Source of the DNA: Nocardioides mesophilus
Lineage (GTDB): Bacteria > Actinomycetota > Actinomycetes > Propionibacteriales > Nocardioidaceae
Assembly: GCF_014395785.1 (NCBI RefSeq)
Contig: NZ_CP060713.1
Span: forward strand, 2,570,501-2,634,500
Reading direction: 5' to 3'
DNA length: 64,000 nucleotides
Of the stretch, positions 18,029 to 27,289 are shown one piece after another. Numbering within the stretch: position 1 is the first letter of the stretch; each line of letters starts with the position of its first letter. A model generated the notes under the pieces. That model ran no database searches and was not told where the DNA came from. It was given only the letters and a program-made list of their open reading frames with translations. The position numbers and the translations under genes are program-made.

Positions 18029-20713
18029 ATGACCTTCGTCTACGACTTCGAGCAGGGAAGCAAGGACCAGAAGGATCTCCTGGGGGGCAAAGGCGCCAAC
18101 CTCGCGGAGATGACCGTCCTGGGACTTCCGGTGCCACCAGGCTTTACCATCACCACGGAGGCCTGCCGGGCCTTCCTGGAGCAGGGGAAGGAGCCCGACG
18201 GGCTGGCCGAGGAGGTCAGCGCGCACCTCGCCGCCCTGGAGCAGAAGATGGGCAAGCGGCTCGGGGATCCCGAGGACCCGCTGCTGGTCTCGGTCCGCTC
18301 CGGAGCAAAGTTCTCGATGCCCGGGATGATGGAGACCGTCCTGAACGTCGGTCTCAACGACCGCAGCGTGCAGGGGCTCGCCGCCGTCGCCGGCGGTGAC
18401 GAGCGGTTCGCCTTCGACTCCTACCGGCGGCTGCTGCAGATGTTCGGCTCCACGGTGCTGGGCCTGGAGGCGTCGGTGTTCCACGAGGCCCTGGACGGGC
18501 TCAAGGCCGACCGAGGCGCCAAGAACGACCTGGACCTCGGCGTCGAGGACCTGCGCGAGCTGGTGGCGACGTACAAGCAGCTGATCCACGACCACACCGG
18601 CCGGGACTTCCCGCAGGAGCCGCGCGAGCAGCTCGACATGGCGGTGCTCGCCGTCTTCGAGTCCTGGAACACCGAGCGCGCGGTGCTCTACCGCCGCCAG
18701 GAGCGGATCCCCGGCGACCTCGGCACCGCGGTCAACGTCTGCTCGATGGTCTTCGGCAACGGCGGCCAGGACTCCGGCACCGGCGTGGCCTTCACCCGCG
18801 ACCCGGCTTCGGGCGCACAGGGCGTCTACGGCGACTACCTCCAGAACGCGCAGGGGGAGGACGTCGTCGCGGGCATCCGCAACACCGTCCCGCTCGCCGA
18901 CCTCGAGGGCATCGACAAGGCCTCCTACGACGAGCTGCTCGGCATCATGGCCACGCTGGAGGGGCACTACCGCGACCTGTGCGACATCGAGTTCACCATC
19001 GAGCACGGCAAGCTCTGGATGCTGCAGACCAGGGTCGGCAAGCGCACCGCCGAGGCGGCCTTCCGGATCGCCTGCCAGCTCGTGGACCAGGGGCTCATCG
19101 ACGAGGACGAGGCGGTAAGCCGGGTGACCGGCGCCCAGCTCGCCCAGCTGATGTTCCCGCGGTTCGACGCCGGCAGCGAGCGGGTCCTCATCGCCAAGGG
19201 CATGAACGCCTCCCCGGGTGCGGCGGTCGGCAAGGCCGTCTTCGACTCGAGCACCGCGGTGGAGTGGGCCGAACGAGGCGAGGACGTCATCCTGGTCCGC
19301 CGGGAGACCAACCCCGACGACCTCCGCGGCATGGTCGCCGCGAAGGGCATCCTCACCAGCCGCGGCGGCAAGACCTCGCACGCCGCGGTGGTCGCCCGCG
19401 GCATGGGCCGCACCTGCGTCTGCGGAGCCGACTCCCTCGACGTCGACGTCAAGGGCACCAAGATGACCGCCGCCGACGCGACGGTGATCTCCGAGGGCGA
19501 CATGATCTCGATCGACGGCACCACCGGCGAGGTCTTCGCCGGCCGGGTCCCGGTGAGGGACTCCCTGGTGGTGCGGCACTTCGAGGGCGACGAGCGGGCC
19601 GAGGACGACCACCTCGTGCTGGCGGTGGAGCGGCTGATGAAGCACGCCGACCATCGGCGACGGCTCGGCGTACGCGCCAACGCCGACACCCCGGAGGACG
19701 CCGCCCGGGCCCGGCGCTTCGGTGCCGAGGGCATCGGGCTGTGCCGCACCGAGCACATGTTCCTCGGTGACCGGAAGGCGCTGGTGGAGGACCTGATCGT
19801 GGCGGGCAGCACCGATGAGCAGGAGGCGGCGCTGTCCGCGCTGCTGCCGATGCAGCGCGACGACTTCGTCGGCATCCTGAAGGCGATGGACGGCCTGCCG
19901 GTCACGATCCGGCTGATCGATCCGCCGTTGCACGAGTTCCTTCCCGACTACACCGAGCTGTCGGTGTCGGTCGCGCTGGAGGACGAGCGCGGCAACCGCG
20001 ACAGCAAGCACCACAAGCTCCTCGACGCGGTGAAGAAGCTGCACGAGCAGAACCCGATGCTCGGCCTGCGCGGCGTGCGGCTCGGCATCGTGATCCCCGG
20101 CCTGTTCTCCATGCAGGCACGCGCGATCCTCGAGGCCGCCTCCGCGCTGATCAAGCAGGGCATGGATCCCCAACCGGAGATCATGATCCCGCTGGTGGCG
20201 ACCGTGCAGGAGCTGGAGCTGGTCAAGGCCGACATCATCCGGGTCGCCGGAGACGTCGAGGACGAGACCGGCGTGAAGCTGAAGTTCAAGGTCGGCACGA
20301 TGATCGAGCTGCCCCGGGCGGTGATGGCGGCCACCGAGATCGCCGAGCAGGCGGAGTTCTTCTCCTTCGGCACCAACGACCTCACCCAGATGACGTGGGG
20401 CTTCTCGCGCGACGACGTCGAGGCGTCGTTCTTCGGCACCTACCTGGACAAGGGCATCTTCGGGGTCTCGCCGTTCGAGTCGCTGGACCGCGAGGGCGTC
20501 GGGGCGCTGGTGCGGCTGGCCGTCGAGAAGGGCCGCGCGGCCCGCCCCGACCTGCACCTCGGCGTCTGCGGCGAGCACGGCGGCGACCCGGACTCGATCC
20601 ACTTCTTCGACGAGGTGGGCCTGGACTACGTCTCCTGCTCCCCCTTCCGGGTGCCGGTGGCCCGGCTGGAGGCGGGACGCTCGGCCGCCGACGCGATCTC
20701 CGACACCGCCTGA
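18029..20713 (+). CDS. ppdK: Pyruvate, phosphate dikinase
   Basis: PPDK converts pyruvate, ATP and Pi to PEP, AMP and PPi (reversible). The 894-aa product has the N-terminal ATP-grasp part (GGKGANLAEMTVLGLPVPPG, MPGMMETVLNVGLND). The swivelling phosphohistidine domain shows SRGGKTSHAAVVARGMG, and the PEP/pyruvate barrel has GTNDLTQMTWGFSRDD and the catalytic Cys in GVCGEHGGDP. It is complete at normal family length. A CATGAT hexamer 6 nt before ATG 18029 suggests a leaderless mRNA; a strong hairpin follows the stop. Confidence 0.97.
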   Translation: MTFVYDFEQGSKDQKDLLGGKGANLAEMTVLGLPVPPGFTITTEACRAFLEQGKEPDGLAEEVSAHLAALEQKMGKRLGDPEDPLLVSVRSGAKFSMPGMMETVLNVGLNDRSVQGLAAVAGGDERFAFDSYRRLLQMFGSTVLGLEASVFHEALDGLKADRGAKNDLDLGVEDLRELVATYKQLIHDHTGRDFPQEPREQLDMAVLAVFESWNTERAVLYRRQERIPGDLGTAVNVCSMVFGNGGQDSGTGVAFTRDPASGAQGVYGDYLQNAQGEDVVAGIRNTVPLADLEGIDKASYDELLGIMATLEGHYRDLCDIEFTIEHGKLWMLQTRVGKRTAEAAFRIACQLVDQGLIDEDEAVSRVTGAQLAQLMFPRFDAGSERVLIAKGMNASPGAAVGKAVFDSSTAVEWAERGEDVILVRRETNPDDLRGMVAAKGILTSRGGKTSHAAVVARGMGRTCVCGADSLDVDVKGTKMTAADATVISEGDMISIDGTTGEVFAGRVPVRDSLVVRHFEGDERAEDDHLVLAVERLMKHADHRRRLGVRANADTPEDAARARRFGAEGIGLCRTEHMFLGDRKALVEDLIVAGSTDEQEAALSALLPMQRDDFVGILKAMDGLPVTIRLIDPPLHEFLPDYTELSVSVALEDERGNRDSKHHKLLDAVKKLHEQNPMLGLRGVRLGIVIPGLFSMQARAILEAASALIKQGMDPQPEIMIPLVATVQELELVKADIIRVAGDVEDETGVKLKFKVGTMIELPRAVMAATEIAEQAEFFSFGTNDLTQMTWGFSRDDVEASFFGTYLDKGIFGVSPFESLDREGVGALVRLAVEKGRAARPDLHLGVCGEHGGDPDSIHFFDEVGLDYVSCSPFRVPVARLEAGRSAADAISDTA

Positions 20714-20729
20714 GGCACCGTCGGTCCGC

Positions 20730-20769
20730 CCGACGGGCGCGCCGGGAGGTGTCCCGGCCCGCCCGTCGG
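20730..20769 (+). terminator. Long hairpin after ppdK
   Basis: The outer arms CCGACGGGCG (20730-20739) and CGCCCGTCGG (20760-20769) and inner arms CCGGGA / TCCCGG (20742-20747 and 20752-20757) stack into one stem with a single mismatch and a GGTG loop. It sits 16 bp after the ppdK stop and just before the next start, which suits a GC-type terminator without a T-run. Confidence 0.6.
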
Positions 20770-20782
20770 GGTAGTGGGTCGC

Positions 20783-21004
20783 ATGGCCGAGAAACAGTTC
20801 AAGAAGGGTGACGAGGTCACCTGGCAGAGCCACGGCAGCACCGCCGAGGGCGTCGTCGAGAAGAAGATCACCGAGGACACCGAGGCGGCCGGTCGCCAGG
20901 TGCGGGCATCCAAGGACGAGCCCCAGTACCTCGTCAAGAGCGACAAGAGCGGCGGTGAGGCCGTGCACAGGCCGACGGCGCTGAAGAAGTCGCGCCGCTC
21001 GTGA
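20783..21004 (+). CDS. DUF2945 / hypervirulence-associated Tudor-like protein
   Basis: A 73-aa basic protein with MAEKQFKKGDEVTWQSHGST, then GVVEKKITEDTE and SKDEPQYLVKSDKSGGEAVHRP. This is the small SH3/Tudor-like fold annotated as DUF2945 (hypervirulence-associated). The molecular role is unknown. ATG 20783 is chosen; an upstream GTG 20774 would add three residues. It follows ppdK by 69 bp, behind a terminator-like hairpin, so it is probably transcribed separately. Confidence 0.8.
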   Translation: MAEKQFKKGDEVTWQSHGSTAEGVVEKKITEDTEAAGRQVRASKDEPQYLVKSDKSGGEAVHRPTALKKSRRS

Positions 21005-21091
21005 CCGCGGCCGACGCGGTCGGCAAGGCCGGGCCACGACCGGCTCGGCCCGGCTCACCGGTGCGAGCGGCGGGGCGTCGGCTCGTGCTGC

Positions 21092-21649
21092 TCAGCCGGT
21101 GTGCGGGCGGCGCACCGACGTACGCCGACCGCCGCTGCCCTGGGCGCTGAGGAGCAGGACCAGGCCGCCGAGGACCATCGGCAGCGCCACCGCACCCGAG
21201 GAGCCGCCCAGGGAACCGCCCGCTCCGGCGCCGCCGGTGAGCGAGCGAGCAGTCAGCGCGACCACCGGCGCCAGGCCGACCAGCACCAGCAGCTGACCGG
21301 CGGTGCGCGGGTCCCGCCGGCCGAGCAGGGCCAGCGGCGCGACCAGCGTCAGCGCTGTGGCGGCATGCACCGGCCCGGTGTCGCGCGGGACGAGGTCGAA
21401 GAGGCCGTCGGCCAGCGCGAACAGCGCCACGGCCACGGCTGCGAAAGTCAGCGCCGGCTCCGCCCACGACAGTCGCCACAGCACCGCCAGGGAGAGCCCG
21501 AGCGTCGGCACGAGGACCAGTGCTGCCACGATCGGCGCCGGGATGTCGCCCGGCTCGGCCGCGGTCTCGCCGAGGAAGAACGCAAGACCGAGCACCGCGA
21601 AGACGAGCAGGAACGTCACGGCTGCCGTGCGCGACACGTTGGCGAGCAT
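21092..21649 (-). CDS. Small multi-pass membrane protein, unknown function
   Basis: A protein of about 185 aa with roughly five to six hydrophobic segments: AAVTFLLVFAVLGLAFFLG, IVAALVLVPTLGLSLAVLW, LTFAAVAVALFALADGLF, AATALTLVAPLALLG, LLVLVGLAPVVALTA and VALPMVLGGLVLLLSA. A Gly/Ala loop precedes the last helix, and the C-terminus is Arg-rich. ATG 21649 is chosen because GGAGG lies 8 nt upstream; longer in-frame extensions have no hydrophobic or conserved content. No family is recognised. It is divergent from the ABC-F gene. Confidence 0.7.
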   Translation of the reverse strand: MLANVSRTAAVTFLLVFAVLGLAFFLGETAAEPGDIPAPIVAALVLVPTLGLSLAVLWRLSWAEPALTFAAVAVALFALADGLFDLVPRDTGPVHAATALTLVAPLALLGRRDPRTAGQLLVLVGLAPVVALTARSLTGGAGAGGSLGGSSGAVALPMVLGGLVLLLSAQGSGGRRTSVRRPHTG

Positions 21650-21777
21650 GGCGGACACCTCCTGGCACGGAAGTCTGGGACTTCTCGGACAGGGCCGGAC
21701 AGTGCCGAACGACCCGACCGCGGGCGCGGGGCTAATCGGGTCGCGGTCGCTGCCGGCTGCGGGGAGAATGCCTGTCC

Positions 21778-23459
21778 ATGGGCCATGTGGACGTCGCCGG
21801 AGTGCGCTACGAGCTACCCGACGGGAGGGTGCTGCTCGACGACGTCTCCTTCCGGGTCGGTGAGGGCGCCAAGGTGGCACTGGTCGGCGCCAACGGGGCG
21901 GGCAAGACCACCCTGCTGCGCATCATCACCGGCGACCTGGTGCCGCACGCCGGCGCCGTGACCCGAAGCGGCGGCCTGGGCGTGATGCGGCAGATGGTGA
22001 CGCACGGCAACGAGGGCAGGACGGTGGCCGACCTGCTGCTCTCGGTCTCGCCGCCGCGCGTCCGGGACGCCGCGGCGGCCGTCGAGGCGTGCGAGCTGGC
22101 GCTGATGGAGACCGAGGACGAGAAGACCCAGATGCGCTACGCGAGCGCGCTCGCGGAGTGGGCCGACGCCGGCGGCTACGACGTCGAGGTGGTGTGGGAC
22201 GTCTGCACGACGGCCGCGCTCGGGGTGTCCTACGACCGCGCGAAGTACCGCCTGCTCACCACGCTCTCGGGGGCGAGCAGAAGCGGCTGGTGCTGGAGTT
22301 CCTGCTCCGCGGCCCCGACGAGGTGCTGCTGCTCGACGAGCCGGACAACTTCCTCGACGTGCCGGGCAAGCTCTGGCTGGAGGACCGGATCACCGAGTCG
22401 CAGAAGACGATCCTGTTCATCAGCCACGACCGCGAGCTGCTGAACAACACCGCCACCCGGGTGGTCACCGTCGAGCTCGGGGCCGCGGGCAACAGCGTGT
22501 GGACCCACCCGGGCGGGTTCGGGACCTACCACGACGCGCGTCGGGCCCGCTTCGAACGGTTCGAGGAGCTGCGCAAGCGCTGGGACGAGGAGCACGCCAA
22601 GCTGCGGGCGCAGATGCTGATGTACAAGCAGAAGGCCGCCTACAACTCCGACATGGCCTCGCGCTACCAGGCGGCGCAGACCCGACTCCGGAAGTTCGAG
22701 GAGGCCGGACCGCCGACGGCGCAGCCGCGCGAGCAGCAGGTGAAGATGCGGTTGCGCGGGGGGCGCACCGGCAAGCGGGCGGTGATCTGCGAGGGGCTCG
22801 AGCTCACCGGTCTGATGAAGCCGTTCGACCTCGAGGTCTGGTACGGCGAGCGGGTGGCCGTGCTGGGCTCCAACGGCTCCGGGAAGTCGCACTTCCTGCG
22901 GCTGCTGGCCGCCGGCGGCAGCGATCCCGACGTCGAGCACCGTCCGGTGAGCGAGGTGCCGGTCAAGCCGGTGGACCACACCGGCAAGGCGCGGCTCGGC
23001 GCCCGGGTGCGCCCGGGCTGGTTCGTGCAGACCCACGAGCACCCCGAGCTGACGGGGCGGACGTTGCTGGAGATCCTGCACCGGGGCGACGACCACCGTG
23101 ACGGCCTGCCCCGCGAGCCGGCCGCCCGGGCGCTGGACCGCTACGAGCTGGCGCACGCCGCGGAACAGCGGTTTGAGTCGCTGTCGGGAGGCCAGCAGGC
23201 GCGCTTCCAGATCCTTCTGCTCGAGCTCAGCGGTGCGACGCTGCTGCTGCTCGACGAGCCCACGGACAACCTCGACGTCGAGTCGGCCGAGGCGCTCGAG
23301 GACGGGCTGGAGGCCTTCGACGGCACGGTGGTCGCGGTCACCCACGACCGCTGGTTCGCGCGTGGCTTCGACCGGTTCCTGGTGTACGGCGCCGACGGCT
23401 CGGTCTATGAGTCCGACGGGCCGGTGTGGGACGAGGGCCGCGTCCAGCGGGCCCGCTGA
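21778..23459 (+). pseudogene. ABC-F ATPase, broken by one missing base
   Basis: Two frames together encode one ABC-F protein (about 560 aa when restored). The first frame has Walker [12 protein letters not shown] and reaches LTTLSG. At the G-run 22269-22273 the signature LSGGEQKR is cut: five Gs are present where six are needed. The second frame continues [24 protein letters not shown], then Walker A GSNGSGKSHFL, LSGGQQARFQ and LLLDEPTDNLD. ABC-F proteins act on ribosomes; this could be a translation or resistance factor. The flawless sequence on both sides argues for a base-calling error or a very recent mutation. GAGAAT lies 8 nt before ATG 21778. Confidence 0.85.
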
Positions 23460-24286
23460 TGCCGGCGGACTCCTCCGCGATCGCGTTCGAGCGCATCGGG
23501 CACCTCGTCCGCATCCCGGTCGACGTGCCGCACGGCAGCCCGGCCCGGTTCCTCGTCGACACCGGGATCGGGATCACCGTCGTCAGCTCGGCTTTCGCTG
23601 CCCGACACCGCCTCGAGCCGACCGGGCGGCACGTCGTCGGGACGCGGATGGCCGGCGACGAGGTGAGGTCGCCGCTCCTGCACCTGCCCAGGATCGAGCT
23701 GGGCGGCGAGCGGCTGAGCGATCTGGTCGTGGCGGTTGCCGACCTCGGCCCGACCACTGGCCCCGACGGCTTCGACGGGATCCTGGGGCTGGACCTGCTG
23801 GGAGAGATGCCGCTGACCATCGACCCGTTCCGGGGCGTCGTACGCCTCCGGGGCCGACCTCCGAGAGCCGGACGCATCGAGGTGCCCGTGGTCGTCGACC
23901 GCGACGGGGAGTCGGTGTGCCTCTCCGTGGAGCTACGGCTGCCGGACGGGACCGTCGTGACCGCGGAGGTCGACACCGGGTCGGGAAGCACGATCCTCGA
24001 CGCGCGGCACACCACCGCCTGCGGCGTCACGCCGGAGGGCCCGGGCGTGCGGTTGGTCCGCGAGGCCAACGAGACCGGGCTCCAGGTGGAGCGCGCCTTC
24101 ATCCCTGTCCCGGGACCGATCTCGCTGGCCGGGGCCTCTCAGACCGCACAGCACGGATCCACGGTGATGTTCCAGGACCTCAGGCTCGACGGGCTGGTCG
24201 GGACGGTCTTCCTGGACCGGTACGTGCAGACCTTCGACACGCGAGACGGCACCCTCACCCTCACACCGCCGACGTCGTGGCCGTGA
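23459..24286 (+). CDS. Retropepsin/pepsin-like aspartic protease with two DTG motifs
   Basis: A 275-aa protein with two aspartic-protease half-sites in one chain. The first is FLVDTGIGITVV (D34), with the hydrophobic-hydrophobic-Gly partner DGILGLDLL (106-114). The second is AEVDTGSGSTIL (D172), with DGLVGTVFLD (244-253). This is the layout of a pseudo-dimeric active site. Most bacterial retropepsin-like proteins carry a single DTG and would dimerise. No signal peptide is seen, so it is probably cytoplasmic. ATG 23459 overlaps the ABC-F stop (TGATG), so the two are co-translated. The substrate is unknown. Confidence 0.75.
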   Translation: MPADSSAIAFERIGHLVRIPVDVPHGSPARFLVDTGIGITVVSSAFAARHRLEPTGRHVVGTRMAGDEVRSPLLHLPRIELGGERLSDLVVAVADLGPTTGPDGFDGILGLDLLGEMPLTIDPFRGVVRLRGRPPRAGRIEVPVVVDRDGESVCLSVELRLPDGTVVTAEVDTGSGSTILDARHTTACGVTPEGPGVRLVREANETGLQVERAFIPVPGPISLAGASQTAQHGSTVMFQDLRLDGLVGTVFLDRYVQTFDTRDGTLTLTPPTSWP

Positions 24287-24322
24287 CGACTCGGGCCCGG
24301 CCCGGGCTCCTCGGGGTCCGCC

Positions 24323-25692
24323 TCAGCGGATCGGGTCGGGGGCAGGAGAGTGATCGGGCACCGGCTCGTCGGTGGCGATGAGCGAGGGTGGACCGACCGC
24401 GATGCCGTCCTCGGCGTCCGGGCTGGAGGCGCGGGCGTCGGCCAGCACGTCGGCAGGGACGTGCTCCTCGATGAATCGGCGGGCCAGCCGGGTCGACGGG
24501 TGCACTCCGACGGTGGCCACCACAATGATGGCGGCGATCACCAACCAGCCTGTGGCGCCCCAGCTCATCGCGAGGAAGGTGTACAGCGCCGGCGCCCACA
24601 CCTTGCCGAGGGTGCTGCTCAGTCCGGCCGCGCCCTGGTAGGCGCCGCGCTGGCGTGGGTCCATCAGCTCGGCCTCGAACGTCCAGCTGGCGGCCGAGAG
24701 GTAGAGCTCGGCCCCGGTCACCGTGACGTGCCCCAGCCAGACCAGGGCGATCGTCACCCAGCCCACGGTGTCGTGGGTGGCCAGCGTGATCAGGCAGGAG
24801 ACCACGAAGAAGGTCGACGACATCCGGATCGCCCGCAGGGCCGTGGTCACGTCGTGGACACCGCGGGCCGCCGCCATCGGCAAGAAGATGCACATCACCG
24901 TGTTGGTGCCGAACAGGAAGGCCACCACCACTCGCGGGGCGTCGGTCTCCTCGACCAGCCACAGCGGGATCACGACGTTGAGCAGCCCTGGTTGGTCCAG
25001 AACACCCCGCCGAAGAAGGACGTGAGGAGCCAGCCGGGGTTGCGCAGCGGTCCGGGGCCGGGAATCCGCACCTTCCGGTCCTCCGCGGTGCGGTCGTCGT
25101 GCGAGGCCCGCGGCAGTCGGCTGATGGCGGCGGCGTTGACCAGGAAGGCCGCCGTGGTGAACCAGGGCAGCGCGTGCAGCACCTTGTTGGACTCGATCGC
25201 GAGCGCGACACCACCGATCATCGAGCCGAGGGTGAACCCGACGTTGAGCGCGGAGTACATGTACGCCCGCGACTTCACCCGCTCCTCAGGCGGCAGCACG
25301 TCGATGGTGTAGGCGCCGTGCGCGGCGCCGCCGAGGGCTCCGATGACCTCCATGCCGACGGCCATGGCGACGTAGCCCTGGAAATCGGTGATGAAGGGCC
25401 ACACCGCGAACATCGCCGCTTGCCCGGTCGCGCTGAGGGACCACATCTTCTTCGGCCCGAAGCGGTCGACCAGCTTGCCCATCGGCAGCGCCGCCAGGAA
25501 CGAGGCGATCCCGGCGAAGGTCAGGCCGAGACCGACCTGGGCGGCGGAGAGCCCGACGATCTGGGTGAAGAACACCGCCGAGCCGGTGAGGAAGGTGCCC
25601 TCGCCGAGCGCGAAGAGCAGTGACTGGGCGGAGAGTCGTCCAGCCAGCGGCGACGGGGGTCGCGCTTGGCGGAGGGCGGCGTCGAGAATCAC
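24323..25692 (-). pseudogene. MFS transporter, broken by one missing base
   Basis: Two adjacent frames join into a 12-TM major facilitator of about 456 aa. The upstream half runs from VILDAALRQARPP through GKLVDRFGPKKMW (loop 2-3 motif) to FFGGVFWTNQG. The downstream half begins IPLWLVEETDAPR and ends in a hydrophilic tail. At 24986-24988 the minus strand reads CAGGGCTGC; one more G gives NQGLLNVVIPLW without interruption. So a single-base deletion in a G-run breaks the gene. The start GTG 25692 has CAGAAT 6 nt upstream. The substrate cannot be inferred. Confidence 0.85.
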
Positions 25693-25775
25693 CCGGAGAT
25701 TCTGCGGGTCCGGAGCGCGGATGTCGCGCCCATTTCCTGCGCTTCTGCAACGAAGGGACCGCTAGCGTCGGAAGC

Positions 25776-26318
25776 GTGGAAGACGAACCTCACCTGATCG
25801 TGCTGCGAGGCAACGCGGCATCGGGCAAGAGCACGTTGGCAACTGCGCTGCAGCGTGCGTTGGGGCCACGCACGGCGAAGGTAGAACAAGACCACCTCCG
25901 AAGGGTGGTCTTGCGTGAGCATGACGTACCGGACGGGGAGAACATCGGCCTCATCGCTCACACGGTCCGCTACTGCGCCGGGATCGGCCACCACACCATC
26001 GTCGAGGGCATTCTCGTGGCGAAGCACTACCGCGACATGCTTTGCGACCTCCTGGATGAGCACCACGGCCCGACTCATGTGTTCTACCTTGACGTGCCGC
26101 TCGAAGAGACAGTGCGTAGGCATCGTTCTCGACCACTCGTGGCGAAGGTCTCGGCGGACGAGCTGCGCCGGTGGTACGTCGAGTCGGATCTCCTCGGGGT
26201 CCCTGGTGAAGTCGTGCTCGACGGCACCGCCACGCCGGAGGTCACCCTTGCAGCCGTCCAGAGTGTGGTCGGACACGTCCTGGCTTTGGAAGACCAAAAC
26301 CCAGGCAGATACCTGTGA
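25776..26318 (+). CDS. P-loop kinase (zeta-toxin / AAA-like)
   Basis: A 180-aa small P-loop phosphotransferase. Walker A is GNAASGKST, followed by a KVEQDHLRRVVL strand with an acidic residue, a central HHTIVEGILV strand, FYLDVPLEETVRRH and a lid-like RSRPLVAKVSADELRRWY. The pattern resembles zeta-toxin/chloramphenicol phosphotransferase-type kinases; no antitoxin partner is adjacent, so a toxin role is not implied. GTG 25776 lies 7 nt after TAGCGT. Codon third positions are less GC-biased than in neighbours, which may mark a more recent arrival. Confidence 0.75.
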   Translation: MEDEPHLIVLRGNAASGKSTLATALQRALGPRTAKVEQDHLRRVVLREHDVPDGENIGLIAHTVRYCAGIGHHTIVEGILVAKHYRDMLCDLLDEHHGPTHVFYLDVPLEETVRRHRSRPLVAKVSADELRRWYVESDLLGVPGEVVLDGTATPEVTLAAVQSVVGHVLALEDQNPGRYL

Positions 26319-26360
26319 GCCGATGCGCCGGGAGGCTCGGACTCGCCGGTGCCGTGGCGG

Positions 26361-27115
26361 CTACCGGGCTTGCGCCTCGATCGTGTCGAGGTCGCGCACG
26401 GCATAGCGGTGGTGCTCCCACTCCTCGTTGAGGATCACGTGCAGGCACGAGACGACGGTCTCCGCGTGCTCTGGGTCCCACGGATTCGTGCGCCGCGCGG
26501 TCAGCTCCTGCGCCGTGACGGTGGTGAGGTAGTTGCGCACCATCGCGACACGACCCGCCCGGACCTCGAGCACCTCGGCGTAGGACGGGGTGAGCGTCGT
26601 GAAGACCGACATGTCGTAGCCGTCGGTGGCGTACTCGACGTTGGGTTGACCGATCGGATGCAAGGGCTGCTCCAGTTCCAGGATCGCTCGGCCCAGCCAC
26701 GTGTCCGTGGCCATGACCAGGTGCCGCAGCGTCTGCGCGAACGACCACTCACCGGCTACCGACACGTCCACGGTGCCGGCCGGCATCGCCGCGACGCGCT
26801 CCAGGGTGGCCGCCCAGGTGCGCTCCACCGCGGCCCAGGCCGCCCGCAGTCCCTCCGGATCGGTGGCCCCCCGCTCCGAGCGGCCGGGGAACCGGCGGTT
26901 GAGCTCGGCGTCGACGAGGGGACGACATCGACGCCGTTGACGCGCAGGAAGGTCTCGCCCTCGAAGAGCCACGGCGCCTCGACGTCCGCGTTCGCCACGT
27001 CCACCGCGCGCATCGTCACGCCGGAGAGGTCGGACCGGACGAACCGGGCGTCGCGCAGGTCCGCGTCGACGAACTCCGCTCCCCGCAGCTCGTCGGATCG
27101 GGTGAAGGACGGCAT
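26361..27115 (-). pseudogene. Pentapeptide-repeat / DinB-type protein, broken by one missing base
   Basis: The N-terminal frame (from ATG 27115, with AAGGAG 5 nt upstream) gives MPSFTRSDELRGAEF, VDADLRDARFVRSDL and WLFEGETFLRVNGVDVVP, a short pentapeptide-repeat stretch. The second frame continues LVDAELNRRFPGRSE and a DinB four-helix domain (WSFAQTLRHLVMATD, EEWEHHRYAVRDL). At 26918-26921 four Gs (plus strand) are present where five would keep VVPLVDAELN in frame. The restored protein is about 251 aa. DinB-fold proteins are often thiol- or metal-dependent transferases; the His set here fits a metal site. The function is unknown. Confidence 0.8.
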
Positions 27116-27289
27116 CACGTCTCCTTGTCGGGTCGCCTCGCCGGTCACCTCGTCATCATCGACACAACCGCCCCTGGCCGCCACCCCTGCCGGGATTCGC
27201 GCATGGGTGTGGTGGTGGCGGCGCGGGGCCGAGGTCCGGGGCCAGGCACGTGGCGGCGACGGCAGGCGTCACGGTCGTAGGGTCCTTCC

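Noticed and set aside
16496-21058. Very long minus-strand open frame opposite the aldo/keto reductase and ppdK genes
   Set aside because: It lies over genes with complete catalytic motifs and has His/Asp/Val-rich shadow composition.
22089-23459. Programmed ribosomal frameshift in the ABC-F gene
   Set aside because: There is no slippery heptamer. Three other genes show the same kind of one-base loss in G/C runs, which favours sequence error.
25776-26318. Toxin-antitoxin module (zeta-type toxin)
   Set aside because: No small antitoxin gene is adjacent, and the kinase pattern is also that of harmless phosphotransferases.
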